A program made the position numbers and the translations under genes. A stretch of 11,961 bases of DNA from Candidatus Latescibacterota bacterium (GTDB lineage: Bacteria; Latescibacterota; UBA2968; GCA-2709665). This document shows positions 1 to 8,357 of the stretch, piece after piece; position 1 is the stretch's first letter; the number at the start of each line of letters is the position of its first letter. The DNA lies in the NCBI GenBank assembly GCA_012271065.1, contig JAAXHE010000355.1:1-11961 (forward strand), written 5' to 3'. Below the pieces are notes generated by a model. That model saw only the letters and a program-made list of their open reading frames with translations, did not search any database and was not told the origin of the DNA.

Positions 1-78
1 TCGACCACAATGGCTCGGCCTCGCCTACAGAGCGACTTTATCAACGGACTGCTTCAAAAACGAACTGTGCATTACCGT
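1..78. other. No gene recognised downstream of trpB
   Basis: These bases follow the trpB stop on the minus strand. One 15-codon reading frame begins with ATG 6 bases after the trpB stop but is closed by TAG, and nothing in it resembles the start of TrpA. No stem followed by a T-run is visible, so the operon does not obviously end here. trpA, the usual next gene, could start just beyond the window edge. Confidence 0.5.
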
Positions 79-1284
79 TTAGTCCAGGTACTTCGCCGCC
101 TGCTGTACATCTTTGTCGCCGCGTCCGGACAGATTCGCCACGATCACGGCATTCCTGTCCATTTCGGGCGCCGCTTTCGACACGTACGCGATCGCATGCG
201 CGCTTTCCAGTGCGGGAATGATGCCCTCCGTGCGACTCAACAACCGGAACCCCTTCAGGGCCTCGTCGTCAGTTGCATACGCATACTCGATCCGACCCTC
301 ATCCCGCAGAAGGCAGTGTTCGGGGCCCACGCCGGAATAGTCCAGGCCCGCCGATACCGAATGGGTCAGTGCAATCTGACCGTCCTCGTCCTGAAGGAGG
401 TAAATCCTGGCCCCGTGCAGTACGCCCAGATCTCCTCCCTGAAACCGGGCAGCGTGGTCGCCCGAGGCAATGCCATGGCCTCCGGCTTCGACGCCGACCA
501 TCCGCACATCCGTGTCGTCCAGAAACGCATGAAACAGCCCCATCGAATTGCTGCCGCCGCCCACGCATGCGATCAGACAGTCCGGCAGCCGACCTTCGGC
601 CTTCAGGAACTGCGCGCGCGTCTCCACCCCGATCACCCGCTGAAAGTCGCGTACGATCATCGGATACGGGTGAGGCCCCAGGACGGATCCAAAGATATAA
701 AACGTATCCTCCACATTCGTCACCCAGTCCCGGATTGCCTCGTTGATCGCATCTTTGAGCGTCCTGCTTCCCGAGTCCACGCCGGTCACTTTCGCTCCGA
801 GGAGCCGCATTCGAAACACATTCAACGCCTGCCGGTCCATGTCTTCCGTGCCCATGTAGATCTCGCAGTCCAGGCCGAACATCGCCGCGACGGTTGCCGT
901 GGCCACGCCGTGCTGCCCCGCCCCCGTTTCAGCGATGATCCGCGTCTTGCCCATGCGTCTGGCAAGCAGAATCTGTCCCATCGTGTTGTTTATTTTGTGC
1001 GCGCCGGTGTGGGCGAGGTCCTCCCGCTTCAGATAGATTCTGGCTCCGCCCAGTTCTTCGGTCAGTCGCTGTGCGAAATAGAGTGACGTCGGCCTTCCTA
1101 CGAATTCCCGGAGATATCCGTCCAGTTCTTCATGAAAATCCGGGCGGTCCTTTGCGTCGCGGTAGGCCGCCTCCAGGTCTTCCAGCAACGGCATCAACGT
1201 TTCCGGCACATAGCGCCCGCCGTAGGGTCCGAAGTGCCCCCCGGAGTCAGGCCATGCCCGCGCGGTTTCATCTCTGTTGAGCAC
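79..1284 (-). CDS. trpB: Tryptophan synthase beta chain
   Basis: TrpB is the PLP-dependent cytosolic subunit that condenses indole with L-serine to give L-tryptophan, normally as an alpha2-beta2 complex with TrpA. The 401-residue product matches the family length (E. coli about 397). Visible landmarks are the N-terminal [12 protein letters not shown], the PLP-binding lysine in HTGAHKINN (K97), the catalytic glutamate in AETGAGQHG (E119), the phosphate-cradle GGGSNSMG, and the C-terminal NLSGRGDKD that holds the PLP pyridine. These mark the canonical TrpB1 type. The start chosen is GTG, which overlaps the aldolase stop by one base (TAGTG) and has GAGGG a few bases upstream. A longer in-frame version reaching 1416 would lie inside the aldolase gene and adds residues foreign to TrpB. 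It is the last gene of the operon seen here; trpA is not visible. Confidence 0.97.
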   Translation of the reverse strand: MLNRDETARAWPDSGGHFGPYGGRYVPETLMPLLEDLEAAYRDAKDRPDFHEELDGYLREFVGRPTSLYFAQRLTEELGGARIYLKREDLAHTGAHKINNTMGQILLARRMGKTRIIAETGAGQHGVATATVAAMFGLDCEIYMGTEDMDRQALNVFRMRLLGAKVTGVDSGSRTLKDAINEAIRDWVTNVEDTFYIFGSVLGPHPYPMIVRDFQRVIGVETRAQFLKAEGRLPDCLIACVGGGSNSMGLFHAFLDDTDVRMVGVEAGGHGIASGDHAARFQGGDLGVLHGARIYLLQDEDGQIALTHSVSAGLDYSGVGPEHCLLRDEGRIEYAYATDDEALKGFRLLSRTEGIIPALESAHAIAYVSKAAPEMDRNAVIVANLSGRGDKDVQQAAKYLD

Positions 1285-2261
1285 TATATATCCCTCATCA
1301 CCTGATCGTAGAATGCCAGATAGCGGTTGCGTTCGTCCCCGTCCAGAAGCGCCATCGCCGAGCGGGGATGCTGGTTGTGCTGCCCTGTAATGTTGTACGG
1401 TACGAGGGCCCCCCACGTCAATTCCTCACGCAACTTGACGAAGTGGTCTTCCAGCAGCTTGTAGACGGGTCGAATCCTGAACTTCGGATTGCGCAGGAAG
1501 CCCAGCAGCAGTTCCAGAGGGCAATTCCCGGCGCCGCGGCCAAGCCCGTCCACCGTGGCGTCAACGCGGTTTGCCCCGAGAATCAGCGCTTCGATGGTAT
1601 TGGCAAACGCCAGTTGCTGGTTGTTGTGAGCGTGAATGCCCACTTCCTTGCCCGTTTCGCCGACAGCATCCATATATTTCCGGATGAGCATATCCACCTG
1701 CTCGCGGTACAATGCCCCGAAGCTGTCGACGACGCATATCGTGCCAACCGGCGTCTGGATGAGCACCTCCAGCGCCTGGTCGATCTCAACCTCCTGTACG
1801 GTTGAAATGGCCATAATATTGCAGCTGGTTTCATACCCTTTCTCGTGTGCGTCGCAGAGCATTTCAACGGTCTCGGGAATCTGCTCGACATAACAGGCCA
1901 CGCGTACCATGCTGACCACGCTCTCGCTGGCCGGCAGGATGTCTTCCGCCCAGTCGCTCTTGCCCGCATCCGCCATAATGGCGAGCTTCAGGCCGGTGGA
2001 TTCAGGGTCGTGGTCGCCCGTTATCTTGCGGATGTCCTCTTCGTCGCTGTGCCGGAAAGCTCCGAATTGGTCTTTGGGGAACATCTCCTTGGAGTTCCGG
2101 TACCCAATTTCCATATAGTCGACGCCGGCGGCGACGCAGGTTTCATAGACCGCCTTCACGAAATCATCGGTGAATTGGTGATCGTTCATCAATCCGCCGT
2201 CTCGAATCGTACAATCAAGTACTTTCAATTCCGGCCGATAGGTAATCCAGGGTGCTTTCAT
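1284..2261 (-). CDS. DRE-TIM (HMGL-like) aldolase, related to 4-hydroxy-2-oxovalerate aldolase
   Basis: The 325-residue protein is a TIM-barrel metallo-lyase of the HMGL/DRE-TIM superfamily. The metal and substrate residues are visible in order: LDCTIRDGG (residues 15-23, with D16, R20, D21), CVVDSFGAL near 177-184, the HxH metal pair in GIHAHNNQ (H210, H212), and [19 protein letters not shown] (232-250). The last two resemble the DmpG/MhpE aldolases more than isopropylmalate or homocitrate synthases. Those relatives cleave or form a 4-hydroxy-2-oxoacid from pyruvate and an aldehyde using a divalent metal. No DmpF-type acylating aldehyde dehydrogenase lies beside it, so the catabolic role of DmpG is unlikely here. 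The substrate is unknown. ATG is preceded by GGAGAGGA at good spacing. The gene overlaps trpB by one base and follows tyrS by 96 bases, so it is almost certainly co-transcribed and may be translationally coupled to trpB. It is not a standard trp-pathway enzyme. Confidence 0.85.
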   Translation of the reverse strand: MKAPWITYRPELKVLDCTIRDGGLMNDHQFTDDFVKAVYETCVAAGVDYMEIGYRNSKEMFPKDQFGAFRHSDEEDIRKITGDHDPESTGLKLAIMADAGKSDWAEDILPASESVVSMVRVACYVEQIPETVEMLCDAHEKGYETSCNIMAISTVQEVEIDQALEVLIQTPVGTICVVDSFGALYREQVDMLIRKYMDAVGETGKEVGIHAHNNQQLAFANTIEALILGANRVDATVDGLGRGAGNCPLELLLGFLRNPKFRIRPVYKLLEDHFVKLREELTWGALVPYNITGQHNQHPRSAMALLDGDERNRYLAFYDQVMRDI

Positions 2262-2357
2262 GGAAGGAATCCTCTCCTGTTTTTAGTCATGCTGGGTTTC
2301 GAATATTCATATCCTGGTTTGCGCTCCGATACGCACCGGCGGCATTGCAACCGCCTG
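2262..2357 (-). other. Intercistronic spacer tyrS-aldolase
   Basis: The 96 bases between the tyrS stop and the aldolase start hold a short inverted repeat just after tyrS (GGCGG, 8-base loop, CCGCC on the minus strand). No T-run follows it, so it is not an intrinsic terminator; it could affect mRNA processing or stability. The ribosome site of the aldolase lies at the other end. Confidence 0.4.
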
Positions 2358-3620
2358 TCAGAGGTTCCAGCGCACCAGAAAGTAGCGGCGTTTGCCCCGA
2401 CGCACGACCAGGAATTTCCCGGCGATTCTGTCCGAGGGTTCGAGCATCGTGCCTGTATCGGTGCAACGCCTGCCATTGATATGGATCGCACCGGACCGGA
2501 CATCTTCCCGCGCCTGGCGCATGGAAGATGAAATGCCGCAGTCTACCAGCAGATTCATCAGACCCACACCTGAAACGCCATTGAGCGCCTGAGACGGCAC
2601 GTCGCTGAACCCTTCCTCGATCTCTCGTGTACTCAGGTCTTTCAGGTTGCCATAGAACAACGCGTCCGAAATCCGCCGCGCCCTCTCCGTGGCGGATCTG
2701 TCATGCACGAAAGTGGTGACTTCCTCTGCCAGCACCCGCTGCGCCTCTCGCTTTTCGGGGTGTTCGTTCACTTCCGTTTCCAGATTGATGATTTCATTCT
2801 CGGATAGAAAGGTAAACAGCTTCAGGAACTTCACCACGTCGCGGTCGTCCGTATTGATCCAATGCTGGTAAAGCTGGTAGGGCGTTGTCCTTCCCGGGTC
2901 CAGCCAGACGTTACCGGACGCCGTCTTACCGAACTTGGACCCGTCGGCATTCAGCAGCAGCGGAAACGTCAGGCCATATACCTGCCCGCCGAGCCGACGC
3001 CGGATCAGCTCGATTCCCGCCGTTATGTTACCCCATTGATCGCTCCCGCCAATCTGGAGCTCACATCCGTGCGCCCGAAACAACTCCATGAAATCATAGG
3101 CCTGAATGACCATATAGCTGAACTCGGTGAACGAAATTCCGGTCTCCAGCCGGGAAGCCACGGACTCTTTCGCCAGCATATAACCCATGGAGAAGTGCTT
3201 GCCCGTGTCCCTCAGGAAGTCAATCGCCTTCAGTTCCGAAAGCCAACCCAGATTGCTGACAACCCGGGCGGGATTGGTCTTCGTCTCAAAATCTAGGAAC
3301 CTGGCCAGCTGGTCTGTCAGTTTCCCGGTATATGATGCGATCAATTCGGGCGGGTTCAATGGACGTTCTTCCTTACTGCCGCTCGGATCGCCGATCAGAC
3401 CCGTGCCTCCCCCGATCAGCCCGATCGCATGATGTCCGCCCAGCTGAAACCGCCTCAGTCCCAGAATGGGTATCAGGCTGCCGACGTGCAAGCTGTCTGC
3501 CGTGGGGTCGAACCCCGAATAGAGTGTGATCGGCCCCTGCGTGAGCCGAGCCCTGAAACCGTCGGGGTCTGTTTGCTGAAATACGTAACCACGGAAATTC
3601 AGATCTTTCTGGATGTCCAC
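2358..3620 (-). CDS. tyrS: Tyrosyl-tRNA synthetase
   Basis: A class I aminoacyl-tRNA synthetase that activates tyrosine with ATP and charges tRNA-Tyr in the cytosol. The product is close in layout to E. coli TyrRS: GPITLYSGFDPTADSLHVGS carries the HIGH-type motif (residues 45-48, HVGS), followed by GGGTGLIGDPSGS, GISFTEFSYMVIQAYDF, LQIGGSDQWGNITAG for tyrosine and tRNA contacts, and the KMSKS-equivalent KFGKT at 229-233. A C-terminal S4 RNA-binding domain contains RQAREDVRSGAIHINGR and ends with RRGKRRYFLV. The start chosen is GTG at 3620, preceded by CCGGAG nine bases upstream, giving 420 residues (E. coli 424). In-frame GTGs at 3668 and 3662 would overlap trpF and add 16 or 14 residues not typical of the family. 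It begins 34 bases after trpF and is transcribed with the trp genes, an unusual place for tyrS. Confidence 0.96.
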   Translation of the reverse strand: MDIQKDLNFRGYVFQQTDPDGFRARLTQGPITLYSGFDPTADSLHVGSLIPILGLRRFQLGGHHAIGLIGGGTGLIGDPSGSKEERPLNPPELIASYTGKLTDQLARFLDFETKTNPARVVSNLGWLSELKAIDFLRDTGKHFSMGYMLAKESVASRLETGISFTEFSYMVIQAYDFMELFRAHGCELQIGGSDQWGNITAGIELIRRRLGGQVYGLTFPLLLNADGSKFGKTASGNVWLDPGRTTPYQLYQHWINTDDRDVVKFLKLFTFLSENEIINLETEVNEHPEKREAQRVLAEEVTTFVHDRSATERARRISDALFYGNLKDLSTREIEEGFSDVPSQALNGVSGVGLMNLLVDCGISSSMRQAREDVRSGAIHINGRRCTDTGTMLEPSDRIAGKFLVVRRGKRRYFLVRWNL

Positions 3621-3654
3621 TGTTTTGAACTCCGGTTCATTTCGCGATATTGGT

Positions 3655-4284
3655 TCAGGCACGCGCACTGTGGTCTACCGAGCGGACCGCCCGCAAAAAC
3701 CCCCTGATTTTGTCGTGGTCCTTCCGGCCGGGCGCGGCCTCGACGCCGCTGCCGCAGTCTACCGCGTACGGATTCACCATTCGGACCGCATCCGCCACGT
3801 TTGACGCATCCATTCCCCCGGAGAGGATGATCCGCCCGTGTGCGGTCGCCGCCCTTGCAACCCGCCAGTCAAAGGTCTCTCCAGTGCCGCCGTACCATCC
3901 CTTTTTGGCCGTATCCAGCAGAAACGTGTCAACCGGAAAGTCGTTCAGGGAAGCAGGGTCGAATCCGTCGCTCACCCGCAATGCCCGGACAACCGGTAAC
4001 GGATATCCCAGACAGTCGGCCGGCGTCTCGTCGCCGTGCAACTGTACCGCCTGAATTCCGGTCGACCGCGCGATTTCCAGAATCTCCGCCCTGCCCTTGT
4101 TCACGAAGACCCCTACCGGCGTCACGAATGGCGGCAATTGCGACACGATCTCGCTCACGCATTCCGGATCCACGTAACGCGGGCTGGGCTCATAGAAGAT
4201 GAACCCCAGCGCGTCCACACCCTGTGCGGCCGCGAAAAGCGCGTCTTCCGGATTCGTAATTCCGCAAATTTTCACCCGGACCAT
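3655..4284 (-). CDS. trpF: Phosphoribosylanthranilate isomerase
   Basis: TrpF performs the Amadori rearrangement of phosphoribosylanthranilate to CdRP, the third step from chorismate to tryptophan. The 209-residue single-domain TIM barrel matches the family. It opens with VKICGIT (general base C7) and has ALGFIFYEPSPRYV, GVFVN, AVQLHGDE, the general-acid aspartate in FLLDTAKKGWYGGTGETFDW (D124), LSGGMDASNVADAV, and a C-terminal phosphate site AVDCGSGVE. The ATG at 4284 lies 8 bases after the trpC stop. An in-frame TTG at 4296 overlapping that stop is a possible alternative start and would add four residues. trpC and trpF are separate genes here, not fused as in enterics. Confidence 0.95.
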   Translation of the reverse strand: MVRVKICGITNPEDALFAAAQGVDALGFIFYEPSPRYVDPECVSEIVSQLPPFVTPVGVFVNKGRAEILEIARSTGIQAVQLHGDETPADCLGYPLPVVRALRVSDGFDPASLNDFPVDTFLLDTAKKGWYGGTGETFDWRVARAATAHGRIILSGGMDASNVADAVRMVNPYAVDCGSGVEAAPGRKDHDKIRGFLRAVRSVDHSARA

Positions 4285-4292
4285 GAGTCGAG

Positions 4293-5084
4293 TCAACCGC
4301 CTTCCGCACCCAGCAGCGCCTTCAGCTTCCGGCCGACGTCGGGATGGCGCATCAGATGTTCCCCGACCAGCACCGCATTCACGCCGGCATCCCTTAACCG
4401 GACGACATGGTCCCTGGTCTCGATACCGCTCTCGCTTACCACGACGAGTTCGTCAGGTAGATATTCAATCAGGTCGAACGTGGTTCGCAAGTCGGTTTCG
4501 AACGTCTTGAGGTCGCGGTTATTCACCCCGACAAGAGCTGCGCCGGCATCCAGAGCCCTGCTCGCTTCCTCCCTCGTGTGCACTTCCACGAGGGCGTCCA
4601 ATTGTGTCTCCCCGCAGACGGTGAGCATCTCTGCCAATTCACGTTGCGAGAGCGCCGAGACAATGAGCAGAACCGCCGACGCACCGATCGTTCCGGCTTC
4701 GTAAATCTGATAAGGGTCAATCACGAAGTCTTTCCGGAGCACTGGAATTTGTACGGCTTCGCTTACGGCCTTCAGATTGGCGATCGAGCCCTGAAAATAC
4801 TTCTCGTCCGTAAGCACGGAGATTCCCGCAGCGCCGTTTTTCTCGTATGCCCGGCCGATTTCAACCGGATCGAAATTCTCCCGGATCACCCCTTTTGACG
4901 GAGATGCCTTTTTTATTTCCGCAATGAGCGCGATATCCACCCCGGCGGTCAGGCTCTCCATCAAGGAGCGCGGTTTCCGAACTCGATCCGCTTGCTTCCT
5001 TATATCTTCGTGCGAAACCCGTTGTTTTGCCTCGGCCACAACGCGTCGTTTGTATGCGATGATCTCATCCAGGATTGTTGCCAT
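4293..5084 (-). CDS. trpC: Indole-3-glycerol-phosphate synthase
   Basis: TrpC closes the indole ring, converting CdRP to indole-3-glycerol phosphate with loss of CO2 and water. The 263-residue protein has the whole family signature: AEIKKASPSKGVI (residues 55-67), SVLTDEKYFQGS, PVLRKDFVIDPYQI with the catalytic lysine K118, LVEVHTREE with E167, GVNNRDLKTFETD, VVSESGIETRDHV, and AVLVGEHLMRHPD. The start ATILDEIIAYKRR is typical. ATG follows the trpD stop after a single base (TAAAATG), with a weak GGCGGGA ribosome site inside the end of trpD, which points to translational coupling. The frame remains open back to 5192, but that part lies within trpD and does not resemble TrpC. Confidence 0.97.
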   Translation of the reverse strand: MATILDEIIAYKRRVVAEAKQRVSHEDIRKQADRVRKPRSLMESLTAGVDIALIAEIKKASPSKGVIRENFDPVEIGRAYEKNGAAGISVLTDEKYFQGSIANLKAVSEAVQIPVLRKDFVIDPYQIYEAGTIGASAVLLIVSALSQRELAEMLTVCGETQLDALVEVHTREEASRALDAGAALVGVNNRDLKTFETDLRTTFDLIEYLPDELVVVSESGIETRDHVVRLRDAGVNAVLVGEHLMRHPDVGRKLKALLGAEGG

Positions 5085-5085
5085 T

Positions 5086-6099
5086 TTATCCCGCCGAAAC
5101 CAGCTTGAGCTCTTCCAGCTTATCCACCGCCCGCCCGGAATCCACGGTTTCCCTGGCCAGTTCCATGGCCGCCGGCAGATCACCCGCCGCACCGCCTGCT
5201 ACGATTGCGGCTGCCGCGTTCAAAAGAACGATGTCAAGCCGTGGCCCGGGCTCGCCATTCAGCACCCTGCGAAGGATCGCCGCATTGGTCTCTGCGTTGC
5301 CCCCGGCCAGATCGTCTGCCGATGCCCTCGCGATTCCCAGGTCCTCGGGCGTGATCTCATACGTGGACACGGTCCCGTCCTTCAATTCGCTCACCTGCGT
5401 TGGTCCGGTCGTGCTGATCTCATCCAGTCCGTCCAGCCCGTGTACCACAAACGCACGTTCCGACGCCAATGTTCGCAAGACCTCCGCCAGCGTGTCGGTC
5501 AGAGATCGACTGTAGACCCCGATCAGGTGTCGGGTTGCGCCTGCCGGATTGGTCAGCGGCCCCAGAGCGTTGAAAATCGTGCGCGCGCCGAGCTCGCGTC
5601 TGGGTCCGATCGCATATTTCATGGCGCCGTGCAATGCCGGAGCGAACAGAAACCCGATGCCTGCCTCATCCAGACACCGCCCCATCGTCCCGGGTGACGC
5701 TTCGATGTTCACCCCCAGCTCCTTCAGAACGTCGGCGCTTCCACAGAGGCTGGATGCGGCGCGGTTGCCATGTTTGGCGACACACAGTCCCGCGCCGGCC
5801 ACCACGAACGCCGCCGCCGTGGAGATATTGAAAGTTCCCGATCCGTCGCCTCCGGTTCCGCATGTATCGACTACCGTGGGGTGCCGCGTTACAACCCGCG
5901 TCGCCTTGTCCCTCATCACTTCCGCGGCGCCGGCGATCTCCTCGACTGTCTCGCCCTTGACCCGCAAAGCGACCAGGAACGCGCCGATCTGCGCGTCCGT
6001 GGCCTCTCCCGACATGATCTGGTTCATCGTCCCGATCATCCGGTCACGTGGCAGGTCCTGCCCCTCAATCAGTTTCGCAATCGCATCCTGTATCGCCAT
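5086..6099 (-). CDS. trpD: Anthranilate phosphoribosyltransferase
   Basis: TrpD transfers phosphoribose from PRPP to anthranilate, the second pathway step. The 337-residue product has the family length and motifs: the N-terminal helical bundle (AIQDAIAKLIEGQDLPRDRM), the PRPP-binding CGTGGDGSGTFNIST (80-94), VAKHGNRAASSLCGSADVL (108-126), and LFAPALHGAMKYAIGPRRELG followed by RTIFNALGPLTNPA. Two ATGs occur six bases apart. The second (6099) is chosen because GGGGAG lies six bases upstream of it and would abut the first (6105). The frame extends to 6150 without an ATG that has a better site. The gene follows trpG by 55 bases and is a stand-alone TrpD, not fused to the amidotransferase as in E. 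coli. Confidence 0.97.
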   Translation of the reverse strand: MAIQDAIAKLIEGQDLPRDRMIGTMNQIMSGEATDAQIGAFLVALRVKGETVEEIAGAAEVMRDKATRVVTRHPTVVDTCGTGGDGSGTFNISTAAAFVVAGAGLCVAKHGNRAASSLCGSADVLKELGVNIEASPGTMGRCLDEAGIGFLFAPALHGAMKYAIGPRRELGARTIFNALGPLTNPAGATRHLIGVYSRSLTDTLAEVLRTLASERAFVVHGLDGLDEISTTGPTQVSELKDGTVSTYEITPEDLGIARASADDLAGGNAETNAAILRRVLNGEPGPRLDIVLLNAAAAIVAGGAAGDLPAAMELARETVDSGRAVDKLEELKLVSAG

Positions 6100-6154
6100 A
6101 GCCATCTCCCCGACATGCAAGCAGAGAACGGGACCGGCTTCCCAGCCCACGAAT

Positions 6155-6718
6155 TCAGCTATCCAGAAAATTTCTCAACAACACTTTACCCTCGGCCGTC
6201 AATATGGATTCGGGATGAAACTGCACGCCCTCAACCGGATATTTCCTGTGCCGCAGACCCATGATTATCCCGTCGTGTGTCTGCGCGGACACCTCGAGGC
6301 AGTCCGGTAGGCTCTCCCGCTCGACAATCAGCGAATGGTAACGCGTTGCGATAAAGGGCTGAGTCATTTCACTGAAAATCGTACGTCCGTCGTGATGAAT
6401 CTCAGACACCTTCCCGTGGAGAATTGCCGGGGCCCTCACGACCTTGCCGCCAAAGGCCTGTCCGATGCACTGGTGCCCGAGACAGACACCCAGCATCGGA
6501 ATCCGGCCGGTAAACCGCCGGACCAGATCCACGGAGATTCCCGCCTCGTTCGGCGTGCAGGGACCGGGCGAAATCACCACCTTCTCGGGTTGGGTTGCGT
6601 CAATCCGGTCCAGTTCGATCTGATCGTTCCTGAACACTTCCATCCGGGCGCCCAACTCACCCAGATACTGAACCAGATTGTACGTGAAGGAGTCGTAATT
6701 GTCGATTACTAGGATCAT
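6155..6718 (-). CDS. trpG: Anthranilate synthase, glutamine amidotransferase subunit
   Basis: TrpG releases ammonia from glutamine and channels it to TrpE for anthranilate formation. The 187-residue class I amidotransferase shows the opening [18 protein letters not shown], the oxyanion region [14 protein letters not shown], the nucleophile in [15 protein letters not shown] (C79), RYHSL, and the His-Glu pair in [12 protein letters not shown] (H168, E170). These features suit TrpG/PabA; operon position decides for TrpG, though such proteins can also serve PabB. The gene starts 113 bases after trpE. No clear Shine-Dalgarno sequence precedes its ATG, which is unusual among these genes. Confidence 0.96.
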   Translation of the reverse strand: MILVIDNYDSFTYNLVQYLGELGARMEVFRNDQIELDRIDATQPEKVVISPGPCTPNEAGISVDLVRRFTGRIPMLGVCLGHQCIGQAFGGKVVRAPAILHGKVSEIHHDGRTIFSEMTQPFIATRYHSLIVERESLPDCLEVSAQTHDGIIMGLRHRKYPVEGVQFHPESILTAEGKVLLRNFLDS

Positions 6719-6831
6719 GGGTCAACCAGACAAAACCGTAAACAATCCGTTGATATAGTCCCGCTGCATGCCACAGCCAGGATGGACGTTTTCAAAAGGT
6801 TGCTGAGGGGCGGCGGCGTGAATTGTCGGCA
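6719..6831 (-). other. Intercistronic spacer trpE-trpG
   Basis: This is the largest gap inside the operon (113 bases). I see no terminator, no good ribosome site before trpG, and no convincing promoter. It may contain an mRNA structure, but none stands out by eye. Confidence 0.35.
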
Positions 6832-8313
6832 CTACTCCGCACCCTCCGCCAGTTCCACCGCCCTGAACAGCGCCTTCGCCTTATTAACCGTTTCCTGATG
6901 CTCGTTTTCCGGTATGGAATCGAACACGATCCCTCCGCCGGCCTGGACGTACGCTTTCCGTCCCTGCAGAACCATCGTACGAATGGCGATGCACGTATCC
7001 ATATTGCCCGAAAAGTCGATATAGCCCACCGCCCCCGAGTACGGTCCGCGGCGGGTCGGCTCCAGCTCGTCGATAATCTCCATCGCGCGGATCTTGGGCG
7101 CACCGGAAACCGTACCTGCCGGATAACAGGCATACAGCGCATCCAGTGCATCCACGCCGTCCTTGAGATGCCCCCGAACGTTCGAGACAATATGCATAAC
7201 GTGAGAATAGCGCTCAATCGCCATCTGTTCCGTTACACGTACGGTATCGTAACGCGATACGCGACCCACGTCGTTACGGCCCAGATCCAGAAGCATGATA
7301 TGCTCCGCGCGTTCCTTCTCATCCTCCAGCAGGTCCGTCGCGAGAGCGGAGTCCTCCTCTTCCGTAGCCCCCCTCCAGCGTGTGCCCGCAATGGGGCGCA
7401 CCTGCACGACGCCATTTTCGACGCGCACCAGCAGCTCCGGCGATGCGCCGACGAGTTGCACGTCCTTGAAGTCCAGATGAAACATATATGGCGACGGATT
7501 CACCGTGCGAAGCGCCCGGTAAACGTCCAGGGACCCCACGGTAATCTCCGTCTCGAAGCGCTGAGAGAGTACAACCTGAAAGATATCGCCAGCCACGATA
7601 TATTCCTTGCAGCGACGCACCTTGTCCAGAAAGACAGACCGCTCCGTGTTCGACCTGATTTCTCCCGTCCGGTTGCGCGGTGTTCCTGACGGAACACCGT
7701 TCACGGGAACCGGACCGCGCAATGCCGCTTCCAGCGCATCGACTCGCGCTTCCGCCTCCCGGTAATTCCGCGCGATATCTCCCGAGGTATGTACGTTGGA
7801 TATCAAATGGATTTTCTGCCGTACGTTGTCGAAGCCAAGGAGCGTATCGTAGAAGAGTAACTCGACGTCCGGCAGGCCGTGGTCGTCGTGCGTTCGATCG
7901 GGGATGTTCTCGACCAGCCGGATTGCGTCGTAGGCCACGTAGCCGACGGCTCCGCCGGTAAACCGGGGCAGTCCCTCCAACTGGGCCGAACGGTATTTTC
8001 CCAGCAGACGCCTGAGTTCGGCAATGGGCGATCCCTCGTATACCCTCACGCCGCCCCGCTTCAGGTCCTCCACCTCTATCCGTGATTTCCACGAGCGAAA
8101 CGCGAGAAACGGCTCCACGCCCAGGAAGGAATAACGACCGATCTTTTCTCCTCCTTCCACGCTCTCGAATAGAAAGCTGTACGGACTCCTTGGCCGCAGT
8201 TTCAAATAGGCGGACACCGGGGTTTCCGTATCTCCGAGGATTTCCCGTGAGATCGGAACAATTCCCCGTCCCCTGGCCAGCGTCTTCAACGTTTCCAGAT
8301 CGGGTGTGTTCAT
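6832..8313 (-). CDS. trpE: Anthranilate synthase component I
   Basis: TrpE converts chorismate, with ammonia from TrpG, to anthranilate and pyruvate, the committed and usually feedback-inhibited step. The 493-residue protein has the N-terminal Trp-binding signature FLFES (residues 47-51, equivalent to the LLES element), followed by GEKIGRYSFLG. The chorismate-utilising domain has FQVVLSQRFE, NPSPYMFHLDF, VQVRPIAGTRWRG, LLDLGRNDVGRVS, AGTVSGAPKIRAMEIIDELEP, RRGPYSGAVGYI and the C-terminal QAGGGIVFDSIPENEH. The ATG at 8313 has only a weak GGA ribosome site, but an in-frame GTG at 8355 would place the attenuator hairpin and its T-run inside the gene, so it is rejected. Expression is most simply explained by the attenuated leader immediately upstream. 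The conserved Ser in FLFES suggests that Trp feedback inhibition is retained. Confidence 0.97.
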   Translation of the reverse strand: MNTPDLETLKTLARGRGIVPISREILGDTETPVSAYLKLRPRSPYSFLFESVEGGEKIGRYSFLGVEPFLAFRSWKSRIEVEDLKRGGVRVYEGSPIAELRRLLGKYRSAQLEGLPRFTGGAVGYVAYDAIRLVENIPDRTHDDHGLPDVELLFYDTLLGFDNVRQKIHLISNVHTSGDIARNYREAEARVDALEAALRGPVPVNGVPSGTPRNRTGEIRSNTERSVFLDKVRRCKEYIVAGDIFQVVLSQRFETEITVGSLDVYRALRTVNPSPYMFHLDFKDVQLVGASPELLVRVENGVVQVRPIAGTRWRGATEEEDSALATDLLEDEKERAEHIMLLDLGRNDVGRVSRYDTVRVTEQMAIERYSHVMHIVSNVRGHLKDGVDALDALYACYPAGTVSGAPKIRAMEIIDELEPTRRGPYSGAVGYIDFSGNMDTCIAIRTMVLQGRKAYVQAGGGIVFDSIPENEHQETVNKAKALFRAVELAEGAE

Positions 8314-8328
8314 GAGTTCCAACAGATC

Positions 8329-8357
8329 AAAAAAAAACCGTGAGCAGATGCCCACGG
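8329..8357 (-). terminator. Rho-independent attenuator before trpE
   Basis: On the minus strand CCGTGGGC, a 4-base ATCT loop and GCTCACGG form an 8-bp stem (one G-U pair), followed at once by nine T (8337-8329). The T-run ends 15 bases before the trpE ATG. This is a textbook intrinsic terminator placed between promoter and first gene, so its role is attenuation rather than ending a transcript. Confidence 0.92.

Noticed and set aside
10..1086. Long plus-strand reading frame (358 codons)
   Set aside because: It lies wholly opposite trpB, whose motifs are complete, and its translation is rich in Arg and His with no family features. It is an antisense shadow.
1285..1416. N-terminal extension of trpB
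   Set aside because: It lies within the aldolase gene and gives residues unlike TrpB. The GTG at 1284 has a ribosome site and gives normal length.
8314..8355. trpE start at the upstream GTG (8355)
   Set aside because: It would translate the attenuator stem and T-run (residues CSRFFFD) and lacks a ribosome site. ATG 8313 is the natural TrpE start.
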